A DNA stretch of 64,000 nt. Source: Acidimicrobiaceae bacterium. GTDB taxonomy: Bacteria > Actinomycetota > Acidimicrobiia > Acidimicrobiales > Acidimicrobiaceae. Location of the stretch: NCBI GenBank assembly GCA_013044385.1, contig JABEUN010000079.1, positions 21,735 through 85,734 on the forward strand. The letters run 5' to 3'. The position numbers and the translations under genes are program-made. This document shows positions 1 through 8,472 of this stretch, in pieces. The first letter of the stretch is position 1. Every line of letters begins with the position of its first letter. The notes beneath the pieces were generated by a model, which was not told where the DNA came from, ran no database searches, and saw nothing but the letters and a program-made list of their open reading frames with translations.

Positions 1-421
1 CCGAAGGCTTGTGTTCTAGCCTCGGGACCACGTCCTCAAGTCCAGCGAAGATATGGTAACCGAGGTGTGAAGGTATCCTCGCACCGACGAGGACGTCCTC
101 ATCGGGAAACGCCAGAAGGGCCTTGCGATACTGTTCGGCCATTATCTCATTCAGGATCATCCGGTCGGAAGAACCGTCCTGAATCACGGCGAGTCCAAGG
201 AGTATGCAGGGGGTTCCGCCTATGCGCTCAAGAGTGCAAAACGCGAAACCAACCAGAGCCCCCTCGTTGCGTATTTGAGTACAGAGAACCCACTCATCCC
301 GCTGCTTGGACAGTAGTCCCAGGTCGTAGCCGGTTCCTCTAGCCAGAGCGAAGTCGGCGATCTCCGATAATTCGGCATCGCCGACGGCTGTACAGTCCTT
401 TGTAGTTACTTCGATCGACAC
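1..421 (-). CDS. Hypothetical protein, 5' part only (runs off the window)
   Basis: An uninterrupted reading frame enters from the left edge of the window on the minus strand, giving the first 140 codons of a protein. I place the start at a GTG (419-421, reading VSIEVTTKDC) because a strong AGGAGGAGA ribosome site lies about ten bases upstream. The visible part alternates hydrophobic strands and helices (for example the stretch LVGFAFCTLERIGG) in a way that loosely recalls GNAT acetyltransferases, but I see no acetyl-CoA loop and do not assign a function. It lies downstream of dnaE on the same strand with a gap of about 100 bases, so it could be co-transcribed. The C-terminus is outside the window. 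Confidence 0.6.
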   Translation of the reverse strand, partial: MSIEVTTKDCTAVGDAELSEIADFALARGTGYDLGLLSKQRDEWVLCTQIRNEGALVGFAFCTLERIGGTPCILLGLAVIQDGSSDRMILNEIMAEQYRKALLAFPDEDVLVGARIPSHLGYHIFAGLEDVVPRLEHKPS

Positions 422-519
422 GGTAGCTTGTCTCCTCCTGCCGGGTCCCAGTCAATCCATTCTACCCGCCAAGAAGCTCCGCGTGGCGGAGTTCACAAAC
501 CCGGAACAATAAACCCTGT

Positions 520-3500
520 TCAGAGGCTTACCTGTGCGCCAATCAACTCCCGTACCGAGCCGAGAAGTGAACTTGAGGGGTCGATCCTCAAACTGTCTGG
601 GAGTTCGAACATCCTGTCATCGACCTTCAACCTCACCGGCCTCTCCCCAGGATACTGTGAAAGCAGACTCCGCAAATTCTCGAGGTTCACCATAGATGCC
701 GAGTTCTGTGCCAGTTGGAACTCGACTGGCGACCTGTTTTCTGGTTTGAGGTCTAACACCTCGATGGAGTTGCAGACCAGCTTGAACTGCTCTTCGCGCT
801 GATCAACTCGAGCCTTGACCAGCACCACTGTGTCCTCTGAGAGAAGATGTCCATTCTCCGACATCGACTTGGGGAACAAGAAGACCTCAACGGACGAATC
901 GAGATCCTCTAGTATGAAGCTCGCCATAAGCTCGCCCCGCCTCGTCGTCCTCTTGGAGAGAGATGTAACCACTCCCCCAACGGTCACTTCGGAACTATAA
1001 GTCGTCTCGCTGGAGGACTCCTTCAGGTCCAGTATTGATGTGCTTACAACCTTGCGAAGTGCATCTGTCAGGTCCGAAAGCGGATGAGAGGAGACGTACA
1101 ACCCGAGCATCTCCTTCTCGTACGCGAGCAACTCACTGCGTGGCCACTCCCCCTCGGGTATTTCGATCCGAAGATCCGTCTCATCTAGTTCCATAGAGTC
1201 AGATGGCGCATCGAACAGGCCAAAGATCCCCTGGGAGAAATCCTTCCTCTTCTGTAGCACCTTTGCTACCGCTGGCTCTTGTATCTCCCAAAGGCCCCTT
1301 CTTGGGTGGTCCATTGAATCGAATGCCCCGCCTTTGATCAGGGACTCCACTACCCGCCTGTTAAGCACCATCGGATCCACACGCAAGCAGAAGTCGACGA
1401 AAGAGTTGAACCGGCCGCCAGTCTTCCGTTCCTCAACGATCATCTCCACGATCGATACTCCGACGTTACGCACCGCTGACAGGCCGAATGAGATTGCCCT
1501 CGAACCGTCCGGTTGATCGACAACGGTGAAGTCCGCCCCTGACTGGTTTACGTCCGGGACGAGAACCTCTATCCCGTGCGCTCGGGCATCTCCCAGATAG
1601 ACGGCCGTCTTTTCCTTGTCGTCTTTAACCGAGGTCAGAATAGCTGCGAGATACTGAACGGGATAGTTCGCCTTCAACCATGCCGTCTGGTATGCCACGA
1701 GGCCGTAGCCGTATGAGTGGCTCTTGTTGAATGCGTAATCCGCGAATGGCTCGATGATGTCGAAAAGGGCCGTACCGAGCTGCTCACCATATCCAGTGGT
1801 CACGCAGCCTTGGACGAACTTCTCTCTCTCCTTTGCGATCAACTCCCTGATCTTCTTACCACACGCCTTGCGCAGGTTGTCCGCCTCTTCGAGTGTGTAG
1901 CCGGCGAACTTCTGCGCTACCCTCATCACCGACTCCTGGTAGATCATCAAGCCGTATGTGTCCGAAAGGACCTCGGCTAGATCGTCGTTCAGGTAGGTGA
2001 TCTCCTGTCGCCCATTCTTCCTGTCTGCAAAGTCGGTGTGCATATTCGCAGCCATCGGTCCTGGTCGATAGAGCGCCACCAGTGCGGCTATATCACCGAA
2101 CTCGGTCGGAGCTAAAGAGCGCATGAGGGACCTCATCGGTCCACCTTCAAGTTGGAACACCCCAATCGAATCTGCATTTTGAAGCATCTCGTAGGTCTTA
2201 GCGTCAGTGAGGTCGACGTTGTCGATATCGGTTCTGACGCCCGTTGTCTCTTCGATCAGGTCAAGAGCACGCTCGATGACAGATAGGGTTCGTAGTCCCA
2301 AAAAGTCCATTTTGAGCAGTCCTAGGTCCTCGACACCGTGCATCTCGTACTGCGTCACGATCGGGGCGTCCGCGGGATCACCGTTCGGGTCCGGCTTTCG
2401 CTGGATCGGCAGGTACTCGGTGAGTGGGTCGTGGGTGATCACGACGGCGGCTGCATGGATTCCATCCTGCCTCCGGAGACCCGAGAGGCCGGTTGCGACC
2501 TTGACCACCCTGGCGACGTCGGGATCGGTCTCGATCATCTCTCTCAGTTCGGCCGCAGCTTTGTAGCCGTCCTCGAATCCCTCAGTCTCTTCTAAACACG
2601 CATAGAGGGGCGTATCCCTACCCATAACTAGTGGAGGCATCGCCTTCGCGACCCTATCGCCCACCGAGTACGGGAGTCCCAAGACCCTTCCGGCATCTCT
2701 GACAGCGGCCCTGGCCTTGATGGTCGAGAATGTGACAATCTGGGCGACGTGGTCCCAGCCGTAACGCTCGGAGGCGTATTTGATCATGTCGGAGCGGTAA
2801 CGCTCGTCGAAGTCCATGTCGATGTCGGGCATCTGCTTGCGTCCCGGATTCAGGAACCGTTCGAAGATCAGCCCGTACTCGATTGGATCGAGATCGACGA
2901 TCTGAAGCGCGTAGGCGACGAGACATCCAGCAGCCGATCCTCGGCCGGGTCCGACTCTGATCTTCTGTCGCCTTGCGTACTGGATTAGGTCCCATACGAC
3001 GAGGAAGTATGCCGAGAATCCCATCTCCGAGATCACCCCCAACTCGTAGTCGAGCCGGCGGTAGGCCTCCTCAGATGGGACGCCTTTATATCTGCGCTTC
3101 ATGCCCTCAGTCGCAAGGTGCCTGAGATATCGATCTGCCGACTCGCCGTAGGTCGCCTCCTGAAAGTCGATCGGTACCTCGAACTCTGGAAGCTTGGGGT
3201 GGCCGAACTCAATTTCGACTTTGGCGCGCTCTGCAATCAGAAGGGAGGAATCACACGCCTCTGGGTAGTCGGAGAAAAGATGCCTCATCTCTGCGGCAGA
3301 TTTTAGATAGTGCTCCTCACCTTCGAACCTAAATCTCTTCTGGTCAGCAAGGGTGGCGCCAGTCTGAACACAAAGGAGTGCATCATGAGTCTCGGCGTCA
3401 GTCCTGTGTGTGTAGTGAGAGTCATTGGTCGCCAAAAGTGGCGCACCGATCTGCTTGGCCAACCTGACCAGATCGGGGTTGGTACGCTTCTGTTCTGCCA

Positions 3501-4080
3501 GACCGTGGTCCTGTAGTTCGACGAATAGAGACTCAGTTCCGAATATGTCCTGTAACCTGCCGGCCTGCTTCACAGCCTGGTCGTAGTCACCTTTTAGTAG
3601 TGCTTGAAGGACCAGTCCGCCCAGACACCCGGTAGAAGCGATCACGCCCTCGTGGTGTCTCTCAAGCAGCTCCCAGTCAACCCTCGGCTTGTAGTAGTAG
3701 CCTTCCAAGTAGGAGGAGGACGAGAGTTTGATCAGATTCTTGTACCCGATCTCGTTCTCGGCGAGCAGCGTCAGGTGATAGTAGAGTTTGTCGCCAGCGT
3801 CAGAGTCGCCACCGGTGTCATCAACTCGTCCACGGCGTGTCGGACGATCGAAGCGGGAGTTGCCTGACATGTAGGCCTCAATCCCGATTATCGGATTCAC
3901 ACCCTGCTTTCGGCACTCCTTGTAGAAGTCCAGCACGCCGTACATGTTGCCGTGATCTGTTACACCGAGGGCGGGCTGACCGTCTTTAACTGCCGCTTTG
4001 ACGAGGTCGACGATCTTCGAGGCTCCATCGAGCATCGAGTACTCACTATGGGTGTGTAAATGGACAAAAGAGCTGTTCAT
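520..4080 (-). CDS. dnaE: DNA polymerase III alpha subunit
   Basis: This encodes the replicative DNA polymerase catalytic subunit, 1186 residues, the normal length for DnaE1. The N-terminus is a PHP domain beginning FVHLHTHSEYSMLDGAS. The polymerase core carries GPGRGSAAGCLVAY and the metal-binding PDIDMDFDERYR at roughly residues 375-420, followed by finger, beta-clamp-binding and OB-fold regions (SSEVTVGGVVTSLSKRTTRRG near residue 1000). The protein synthesises DNA as part of the holoenzyme at the fork. The ATG start at 4080 matches the family N-terminus. It reads away from the alcohol dehydrogenase at 4379, so the two genes diverge from a shared ~300-base region. No frameshift or missing key residue is visible. 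Confidence 0.97.
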   Translation of the reverse strand: MNSSFVHLHTHSEYSMLDGASKIVDLVKAAVKDGQPALGVTDHGNMYGVLDFYKECRKQGVNPIIGIEAYMSGNSRFDRPTRRGRVDDTGGDSDAGDKLYYHLTLLAENEIGYKNLIKLSSSSYLEGYYYKPRVDWELLERHHEGVIASTGCLGGLVLQALLKGDYDQAVKQAGRLQDIFGTESLFVELQDHGLAEQKRTNPDLVRLAKQIGAPLLATNDSHYTHRTDAETHDALLCVQTGATLADQKRFRFEGEEHYLKSAAEMRHLFSDYPEACDSSLLIAERAKVEIEFGHPKLPEFEVPIDFQEATYGESADRYLRHLATEGMKRRYKGVPSEEAYRRLDYELGVISEMGFSAYFLVVWDLIQYARRQKIRVGPGRGSAAGCLVAYALQIVDLDPIEYGLIFERFLNPGRKQMPDIDMDFDERYRSDMIKYASERYGWDHVAQIVTFSTIKARAAVRDAGRVLGLPYSVGDRVAKAMPPLVMGRDTPLYACLEETEGFEDGYKAAAELREMIETDPDVARVVKVATGLSGLRRQDGIHAAAVVITHDPLTEYLPIQRKPDPNGDPADAPIVTQYEMHGVEDLGLLKMDFLGLRTLSVIERALDLIEETTGVRTDIDNVDLTDAKTYEMLQNADSIGVFQLEGGPMRSLMRSLAPTEFGDIAALVALYRPGPMAANMHTDFADRKNGRQEITYLNDDLAEVLSDTYGLMIYQESVMRVAQKFAGYTLEEADNLRKACGKKIRELIAKEREKFVQGCVTTGYGEQLGTALFDIIEPFADYAFNKSHSYGYGLVAYQTAWLKANYPVQYLAAILTSVKDDKEKTAVYLGDARAHGIEVLVPDVNQSGADFTVVDQPDGSRAISFGLSAVRNVGVSIVEMIVEERKTGGRFNSFVDFCLRVDPMVLNRRVVESLIKGGAFDSMDHPRRGLWEIQEPAVAKVLQKRKDFSQGIFGLFDAPSDSMELDETDLRIEIPEGEWPRSELLAYEKEMLGLYVSSHPLSDLTDALRKVVSTSILDLKESSSETTYSSEVTVGGVVTSLSKRTTRRGELMASFILEDLDSSVEVFLFPKSMSENGHLLSEDTVVLVKARVDQREEQFKLVCNSIEVLDLKPENRSPVEFQLAQNSASMVNLENLRSLLSQYPGERPVRLKVDDRMFELPDSLRIDPSSSLLGSVRELIGAQVSL

Positions 4081-4378
4081 CGTTTACTTTCCCATCCACA
4101 AGATCTATCCATAGTGCCCACCTTGACACTATCAAAGGTCGATTGATCCGGCAGTATTTCACGCAACGGATTCTGACTGCCTACACCCTAGATGCGGTCG
4201 GCGGCGCCCGGCCGAGATCTTGCGGAGCGTGCGATGTCGACAGCGCAGGAAGTCGAATTCCTGGTCCAGTGGTTCCTGGTCCCGGAAATACCAACTACCG
4301 GCAATCTTCTGCTAGGTGGCATACTTTTGGGCCAAATCGGCCGTATCCTAGTTGGGTAACTAAGTCTTAGGAGGGGGA
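4081..4378. promoter_or_regulatory. Divergent intergenic region between dnaE and adh
   Basis: About 300 bases separate two divergently read genes, so promoters for both should lie here. On the plus strand a strong ribosome site (AGGAGGGGG, 4370-4378) directly precedes the ATG at 4379. On the minus strand a TTGATA-like -35 and a TATGGA-like -10 occur 40-60 bases before dnaE, but neither is close enough to consensus to be sure. A 75-codon frame inside the region has no ribosome site and unlikely composition, and I do not call it. Confidence 0.4.
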
Positions 4379-5488
4379 ATGAAAACCAAGGCAGCGGTTC
4401 TGTGGGAGGTAGGCGCAGATTGGAGTGTCGAGGAGGTGGAACTCGACGATCCGAAAGCGGGTGAGGTGAGGGTGAAGTTGGCGTCCTCTGGCCTCTGCCA
4501 CTCCGACGAGCACCTCGTCACCGGCGATCTCCCGGCGCCGATTCCGATCGTCGGCGGTCACGAAGGCGCCGGAATTGTCGAAGCGGTCGGTCCTGGCGTG
4601 ACAACGTTGAAGGAGGGCGACCACGTTGTCCTCGGCTTCATACCGTCATGTGGCCGGTGCGCAGCATGTTCGACCGGTCATCAGAACCTTTGCGACCTCG
4701 GTGCACTCATCCTCTCCGGTGAGGAGCTCGCTGGCGGCCAGCGGATCACCGCACGAGGACAGGGAATCGGAACGATGTGCTGCTTAGGCACCTTCTCCCC
4801 CTACGTCGTGGTTCACGAGGCGTCGGCCATCAAGGTACCCGACTACATCCCGCTGGAGAAGGCATCACTCGTAGGCTGCGGTGTTACCACCGGCGTCGGT
4901 TCGGCCATCTACTCCGGAGGGGTAAAGGCCGGAGACACAGTCGTCATTGTGGGATGCGGCGGCATCGGATCCAACGCCATCCAGGGTGCCAGGATTGCTG
5001 GCGCAGCGCAAATAGTTGCGGTGGATCCGGTTCAGTTCAAACTAGACCAAGCGAAGCTTTTCGGCGCAACGCACTTTGCGAGTTCGCTCGAGGAGGCACT
5101 TCCGCTCGTCCAGGACATCACCTGGGGTCAGAAAGCAAACGTCGCCATCATAACTACAGGTGTTGGCACGGGTGATCTGATCGCTCCATCCTTAGACCTG
5201 GTCGGCAAGAACGGAAGGGTCGTCGTGACCGCCATCTCGCCATGGCTGCAGATGGACGTCAAGATGTCGATGCTGGACCTCACGCTCTATCAGAAGGAGG
5301 TCAAGGGTTCTCTATTCGGTTCCGGCAATCCCCGCTACGACATACCGCGGCTGCTCCAGTGGTATATGAACGGCCAGCTGAAGCTGGATGAGTTGGTCAC
5401 GCGTACCTACAGCCTCGACAACATTAACCAGGGCTATCAGGACATGAGGGACGGAATCAACGTCAGGGGACTCATCCTCTTCGACTGA
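4379..5488 (+). CDS. NDMA-dependent (mycofactocin-type) zinc alcohol dehydrogenase
   Basis: A medium-chain zinc alcohol dehydrogenase of 369 residues. Catalytic zinc ligands are visible as GLCHSDEHL (Cys, about residue 38) and GGHEGAG (His, about 60). The structural zinc loop is CGRCAACSTGHQNLC (about 93-107), and the nucleotide fold is IVGCGGIGSNAIQGA (about 192-206). Overall pattern, including the FGSGNPRYDIPRLLQWY segment, is that of the nicotinoprotein alcohol dehydrogenases that keep NAD(H) bound and are assayed with N,N-dimethyl-4-nitrosoaniline. In actinobacteria these enzymes are linked to the redox cofactor mycofactocin. The neighbour at 5676 is a mycofactocin-type glycosyltransferase, which supports the assignment. 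Start chosen from the strong AGGAGG site. The alcohol substrate cannot be read from the sequence. Confidence 0.88.
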   Translation: MKTKAAVLWEVGADWSVEEVELDDPKAGEVRVKLASSGLCHSDEHLVTGDLPAPIPIVGGHEGAGIVEAVGPGVTTLKEGDHVVLGFIPSCGRCAACSTGHQNLCDLGALILSGEELAGGQRITARGQGIGTMCCLGTFSPYVVVHEASAIKVPDYIPLEKASLVGCGVTTGVGSAIYSGGVKAGDTVVIVGCGGIGSNAIQGARIAGAAQIVAVDPVQFKLDQAKLFGATHFASSLEEALPLVQDITWGQKANVAIITTGVGTGDLIAPSLDLVGKNGRVVVTAISPWLQMDVKMSMLDLTLYQKEVKGSLFGSGNPRYDIPRLLQWYMNGQLKLDELVTRTYSLDNINQGYQDMRDGINVRGLILFD

Positions 5489-5536
5489 GCCAACTTTTGG
5501 AATGGAACTTGGGCCATTCACCGCCGATCACTGACG

Positions 5537-5572
5537 GGAACCCGCCAGACGCAAATTTTGGTGGGTTCCTTT
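5537..5572 (+). terminator. Putative hairpin terminator after the alcohol dehydrogenase
   Basis: Arms GGAACCCGCC (5537-5546) and GGTGGGTTCC (5560-5569) pair over ten positions with one G-T wobble around a 13-base loop, followed by a short T run. It lies 49 bases after the adh stop codon. The T run is only three bases, so termination efficiency is uncertain. Confidence 0.5.
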
Positions 5573-5650
5573 CGTGACGCCAGATCATCGCACTCAAGCC
5601 CAAGAGTTGCGCTTAATTGCGCGGGCTGGCCTCGCATGGGTCCAAGCATG

Positions 5651-5755
5651 GTCAGAGCAGCTACTCGGAGGATAATTGACAGAGGGGAAGTTCGAGTTCC
5701 ACCCACACCTCAGGTGGGTGCGGGATAACAGCGGAGAATGGTTGGTGCTCGGTGG
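5651..5755 (+). repeat. Left copy of an inverted repeat flanking mftF
   Basis: This ~105-base stretch is repeated in reverse orientation at 7152-7256; position p here pairs with 12907 minus p there. By eye the copies differ at about six positions (5658, 5660, 5686, 5731, 5743, 5753) and lose similarity abruptly after 5755. The copy contains the GGAGGA ribosome site, the TTG start and the first ~26 codons of mftF. The differences argue against an amplification or assembly artefact. Confidence 0.9.
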
Positions 5756-7148
5756 GAGCCCGACAAGTTTGGTTAAACCGGGTCTAATCCGCCGAAGTGG
5801 AATTAGCGAGGGTCGGCCCGACGATCAAGCCGAATTAGTCAGCTCGGAAATCCCTAAGTCAGTCCCACCTTCATCCCACTTGGGCTCACTGCTCAGGCGG
5901 GGTATGGTACGTCCGAACCTAAATACACTTGAAGAGCACTCAGTCAATCTTTGCACAGTAATAGTCCCACATTTGGGCAGCTCCAATGAGTTGGAGAGAT
6001 GCCTGGGGGCCATCCGTTCCAACTATCCGACTATCTCTCTAATAGTCGTGGACGACTTCAGTCCAAGTGCCGATGCGATTGAAAAGGTCACAAGTTCGAA
6101 CAGAGCCCAACACCTTCGGTTCGAATCCAATCGGGGACCGGCTGCAGCGAGGAATGCCGGGGCGCAGCTCGCCACGACGCCCCTACTGCTATTCATCGAT
6201 TCCGACGTGTCGCTGACCGCTGGGAGTATCGAAGGTCTGACTAAGTGGTTGGAGACCGACGACGTTGTTGCAGTCGCTCCTAGGGTCAGAGCCGGGAAAG
6301 AAAGACCAGCCGGCCGTAGAGTGTGGCGCTCACTATCCGCTTACCATCCATTAGACCTTGGTCCCTTACCATTTGTCATCACGTCGGAATCCGTTGAGTC
6401 TGGCAACCAAACCCGGTATGTACCGACCGCCACACTTCTAATGAGGAGGGACCGGTTCGTGTCCCTTGGGGGCTTCGATGAGACACTCCGATTCGGCGAA
6501 GACGTGGATCTGGTATGGAAAGTTGCAGACCAGGGTGGCATCGTGGTCTACGACCCTACAGTTACCACCTACCACCTTCCTACTGGCTCCCTCGTGGACT
6601 CAGTCAGGAAGAACTTCCGATACGGCACCTCGCTGGCCGCTTTAGCACTACGGTGGCCCGATCGAATCAGTGCCGTACGGGGCAATCGCCCGTACCTTGC
6701 CCTCCTGCTTGCATCTCCGCTACTGTCCTGGCCGGGCTATCTTCTGGTCCTGAGCGCACCCGCACTCACCTTTTATCTAGGTACAACTGTGGAGTCGAAC
6801 TCGTGGACCTTTGGTGGCAAGGCCAGACTGGCCATGTCGGAGCAGCTTCTCGGCCAGTCGGCCAATGGACTGGACTCATTCTTCCTCAGAACATTCGGGT
6901 GGCTGCTTATCCCATTGACCATCAAGTCAACGCGGGTACGCCGTTTCATCCTTGCCACCCTCCTATTTCGCTCCTACAGCCTTGCCAAGTCGGACCGAGG
7001 AGGAGGACAGCTCGCCTTCGACCTGCTCAGTGTGCTGATTGCTGATACCTCCTATGGAACTGGAGTGCTTTGGGGGGCATTTTGCGGCCACACTATCCAA
7101 CCATTTCGAATTCAGATACAGCGGCGACGAAGTCCGGTGCCTCAGTAG
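5676..7148 (+). CDS. mftF: Mycofactocin-type glycosyltransferase (MftF family)
   Basis: A GT2-fold glycosyltransferase of 490 residues. In the mycofactocin pathway MftF adds glucose units to the peptide-derived redox cofactor. The N-terminal segment (HPHLRWVRDNSGEWLVLGGSP, about residues 9-29) matches the family's non-catalytic start. The GT2 domain shows VVDDFSPSADA, RGPAAARNAGAQLA, the DSD metal motif at 175-177 and GGFDETLRFGEDVDLVWK near 268-280, followed by YGTS and C-terminal hydrophobic segments (about 340-375 and 400-440) that suggest membrane association. The TTG start at 5676 lies only three to four bases after GGAGGA, so the exact start is uncertain. No mftA, B, C, D or E lies in the window. 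The gene sits between inverted repeats that both contain its start region. Confidence 0.82.
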   Translation: MTEGKFEFHPHLRWVRDNSGEWLVLGGSPTSLVKPGLIRRSGISEGRPDDQAELVSSEIPKSVPPSSHLGSLLRRGMVRPNLNTLEEHSVNLCTVIVPHLGSSNELERCLGAIRSNYPTISLIVVDDFSPSADAIEKVTSSNRAQHLRFESNRGPAAARNAGAQLATTPLLLFIDSDVSLTAGSIEGLTKWLETDDVVAVAPRVRAGKERPAGRRVWRSLSAYHPLDLGPLPFVITSESVESGNQTRYVPTATLLMRRDRFVSLGGFDETLRFGEDVDLVWKVADQGGIVVYDPTVTTYHLPTGSLVDSVRKNFRYGTSLAALALRWPDRISAVRGNRPYLALLLASPLLSWPGYLLVLSAPALTFYLGTTVESNSWTFGGKARLAMSEQLLGQSANGLDSFFLRTFGWLLIPLTIKSTRVRRFILATLLFRSYSLAKSDRGGGQLAFDLLSVLIADTSYGTGVLWGAFCGHTIQPFRIQIQRRRSPVPQ

Positions 7149-7231
7149 AAACCGCCGAGCACCGACCATTCTCCGTTGTTATCCCGCACCCACCTGAGGT
7201 GTGGGTGGAACTCGAACTTCACCTCTGTCAA
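7142..7231 (-). CDS. Short ORF in the right repeat copy: duplicate mftF N-terminus
   Basis: On the minus strand the right repeat copy keeps the same GGAGGA ribosome site and TTG start as mftF. It encodes 29 residues beginning MTEVKFEFHPHLRWV and ending SVLGGFY before a TGA. The first 26 or so residues are the mftF N-terminus with a few substitutions; only the last two come from outside the repeat. The frame converges on and slightly overlaps the end of mftF. It is best read as a duplicated gene start that would become the start of a full mftF if the intervening segment inverted. It lacks the conserved C-terminus of the mycofactocin precursor MftA, so I do not call it a precursor peptide. Whether it is translated is unknown. 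Confidence 0.4.
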   Translation of the reverse strand: MTEVKFEFHPHLRWVRDNNGEWSVLGGFY

Positions 7232-7256
7232 TTATCCTCCGAGTAGATCCTCTGAC
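7152..7256 (-). repeat. Right copy of the inverted repeat flanking mftF
   Basis: Reverse-orientation partner of 5651-5755. The 1.4-kb segment between the copies contains nearly all of mftF. Reading frame is preserved across the repeat in both copies, so recombination between them would rebuild an intact mftF on the opposite strand. Confidence 0.9.
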
Positions 7257-7452
7257 CGACACACCGGCCCAACCATCAGCCATGCTGAATTTCATGATTC
7301 GACTGTTAGCTCGAGTTGACCCTAAAAGTTTGCATCACGACACCTACCGATCGTCTTTGGCCTAATCCTTGGGTCTGTCCCACGGCACGACAGTCAAACG
7401 GTCGCCCAGCAGCAGCAATAGCACTTCTCCTCTAGCTAGAAAGTACTAACCT

Positions 7453-7875
7453 GTGGAACAGACTGAGATGTCAACTACCCGTTACCACCGCGTAGGGGAC
7501 TCGGAGGAAAAGCCGCTGCGCCCACATCCTCCGAAGGCCCACCGAGGCGATACCGTCAAGTGCGAAGCCATCTCTGTATCGAATGTTTCTGCAAGGAGGA
7601 AGGGCGTGCTAGTCATTGAGTACGACGTGAAGACGGACGGTCTAATAGACATAGTCGCACTGATCAACGTCATAGATGAGGACGGAACGGACCCCACTGG
7701 CGAATCTTGGTTACAATGGCGCAGGGATCATGAGGACGACGGTCTTGGCTGCGCTCCGGTTCCGCCAGAGATATTGGCAAAGATGGAGGCGACAGAGGAC
7801 CCAGACGAGCTTTGGGCCATCGTCGAGAGTGTGATCTTGGAGGATCGCCGCACCAAAGAAGAAGTGCCAGCTTGA
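7453..7875 (+). CDS. Hypothetical protein
   Basis: I do not recognise this 140-residue protein. It is acidic and soluble, with a central beta-rich stretch (KGVLVIEYDVKTDGLIDIVALINVIDED) and a helical, highly charged C-terminus. No signal peptide or membrane segment is visible. The start is uncertain: GTG at 7453 and ATG at 7468 are both in frame and neither has a clear ribosome site. Its stop overlaps the TTG start of the next gene (TTGA), which suggests that the two are translated together. Codon use fits the neighbours. Confidence 0.6.
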   Translation: MEQTEMSTTRYHRVGDSEEKPLRPHPPKAHRGDTVKCEAISVSNVSARRKGVLVIEYDVKTDGLIDIVALINVIDEDGTDPTGESWLQWRRDHEDDGLGCAPVPPEILAKMEATEDPDELWAIVESVILEDRRTKEEVPA

Positions 7876-8078
7876 GTACCACCCGATCTCAGCTATACAG
7901 ATTCGCTCGTGACCTTGGAAACGTCGAAGCGTTCGAACACGGCTACAAACGAGCCGGAATCAGTGGTGGCGTAGAAGGAGAAGTTGAACGCCAGGCCCGG
8001 CGAGTGATCTACCGACAGGGAAACCGCCAGATCAACAAGTTCGTCCGGGCAGTGGGTCTCGGACCACGAAGGCGATAA
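7872..8078 (+). CDS. Small basic protein of a widespread actinobacterial type
   Basis: A 68-residue basic protein beginning LSTTRSQLYRFARDLGNVEA and ending VGLGPRRR. Small proteins with the same STRSQ-Y-x-A-R-x-L-G-(D/N) opening occur widely in actinobacteria as uncharacterised genes, often near phage or plasmid functions; that is from memory, not a search. The start is the TTG at 7872, which overlaps the stop of the previous gene by three bases; an upstream in-frame ATG at 7812 would lie inside that gene. No function can be assigned. Confidence 0.6.
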   Translation: MSTTRSQLYRFARDLGNVEAFEHGYKRAGISGGVEGEVERQARRVIYRQGNRQINKFVRAVGLGPRRR

Positions 8079-8232
8079 TTCAGTCGGCATACAGGAGTAC
8101 CTGACCGATGTTGCCAAACTACACAGTTTCGTTGGCGATCCTTTCCCTGCTCACCCAAGAGCCCGGCGGTGTCGTATTGCTAACTTTGGTAGGCATCGGG
8201 GTCGATTCCTGTCTTCGATTCGCCCTGGCGGG

Positions 8233-8373
8233 GTGACCGACAAACACGGTTTCCCGAAGGAAGTCAACCAACTCGTTCGGCAATTGCGTTCAGACAACCC
8301 CGAGAAGGTTCTGGACATTGTTCACAGATCTGCTAAGCCGAGGGGCACTAACCTCACATCCACTTGCCGATAA
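8233..8373 (+). CDS. Possible small hypothetical protein
   Basis: A 46-codon frame starting GTG (VTDKHGFPKEVNQLV) and ending TNLTSTCR, with a composition typical of a soluble helical protein. It starts at the stop codon of another short frame (about 8108-8236, 42 codons, hydrophobic) with a GTGA-type overlap. No clear ribosome site precedes it. This is the only candidate coding content in the ~390 bases between 8079 and 8472; otherwise I see nothing there. Confidence 0.25.
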   Translation: MTDKHGFPKEVNQLVRQLRSDNPEKVLDIVHRSAKPRGTNLTSTCR

Positions 8374-8472
8374 GATGCCCCTCTGAGTCAGATTGAGTCG
8401 CTAGGGCCCTACAAAGTGGACCCAGGACTCATCTCGCACATGCGTGAGTAGGGAGAATAGGGTGACAGAGTC

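Noticed and set aside
7142..7231. Short ORF ending GGFY as a mycofactocin precursor (MftA)
   Set aside because: It lacks the conserved Cys-Gly-Val-Tyr ending and is almost entirely a copy of the MftF N-terminus.
5651..7256. Inverted repeat around mftF as an amplification or assembly chimera
   Set aside because: The copies differ at about six scattered positions and end at different sequence, which a copying artefact would not produce.
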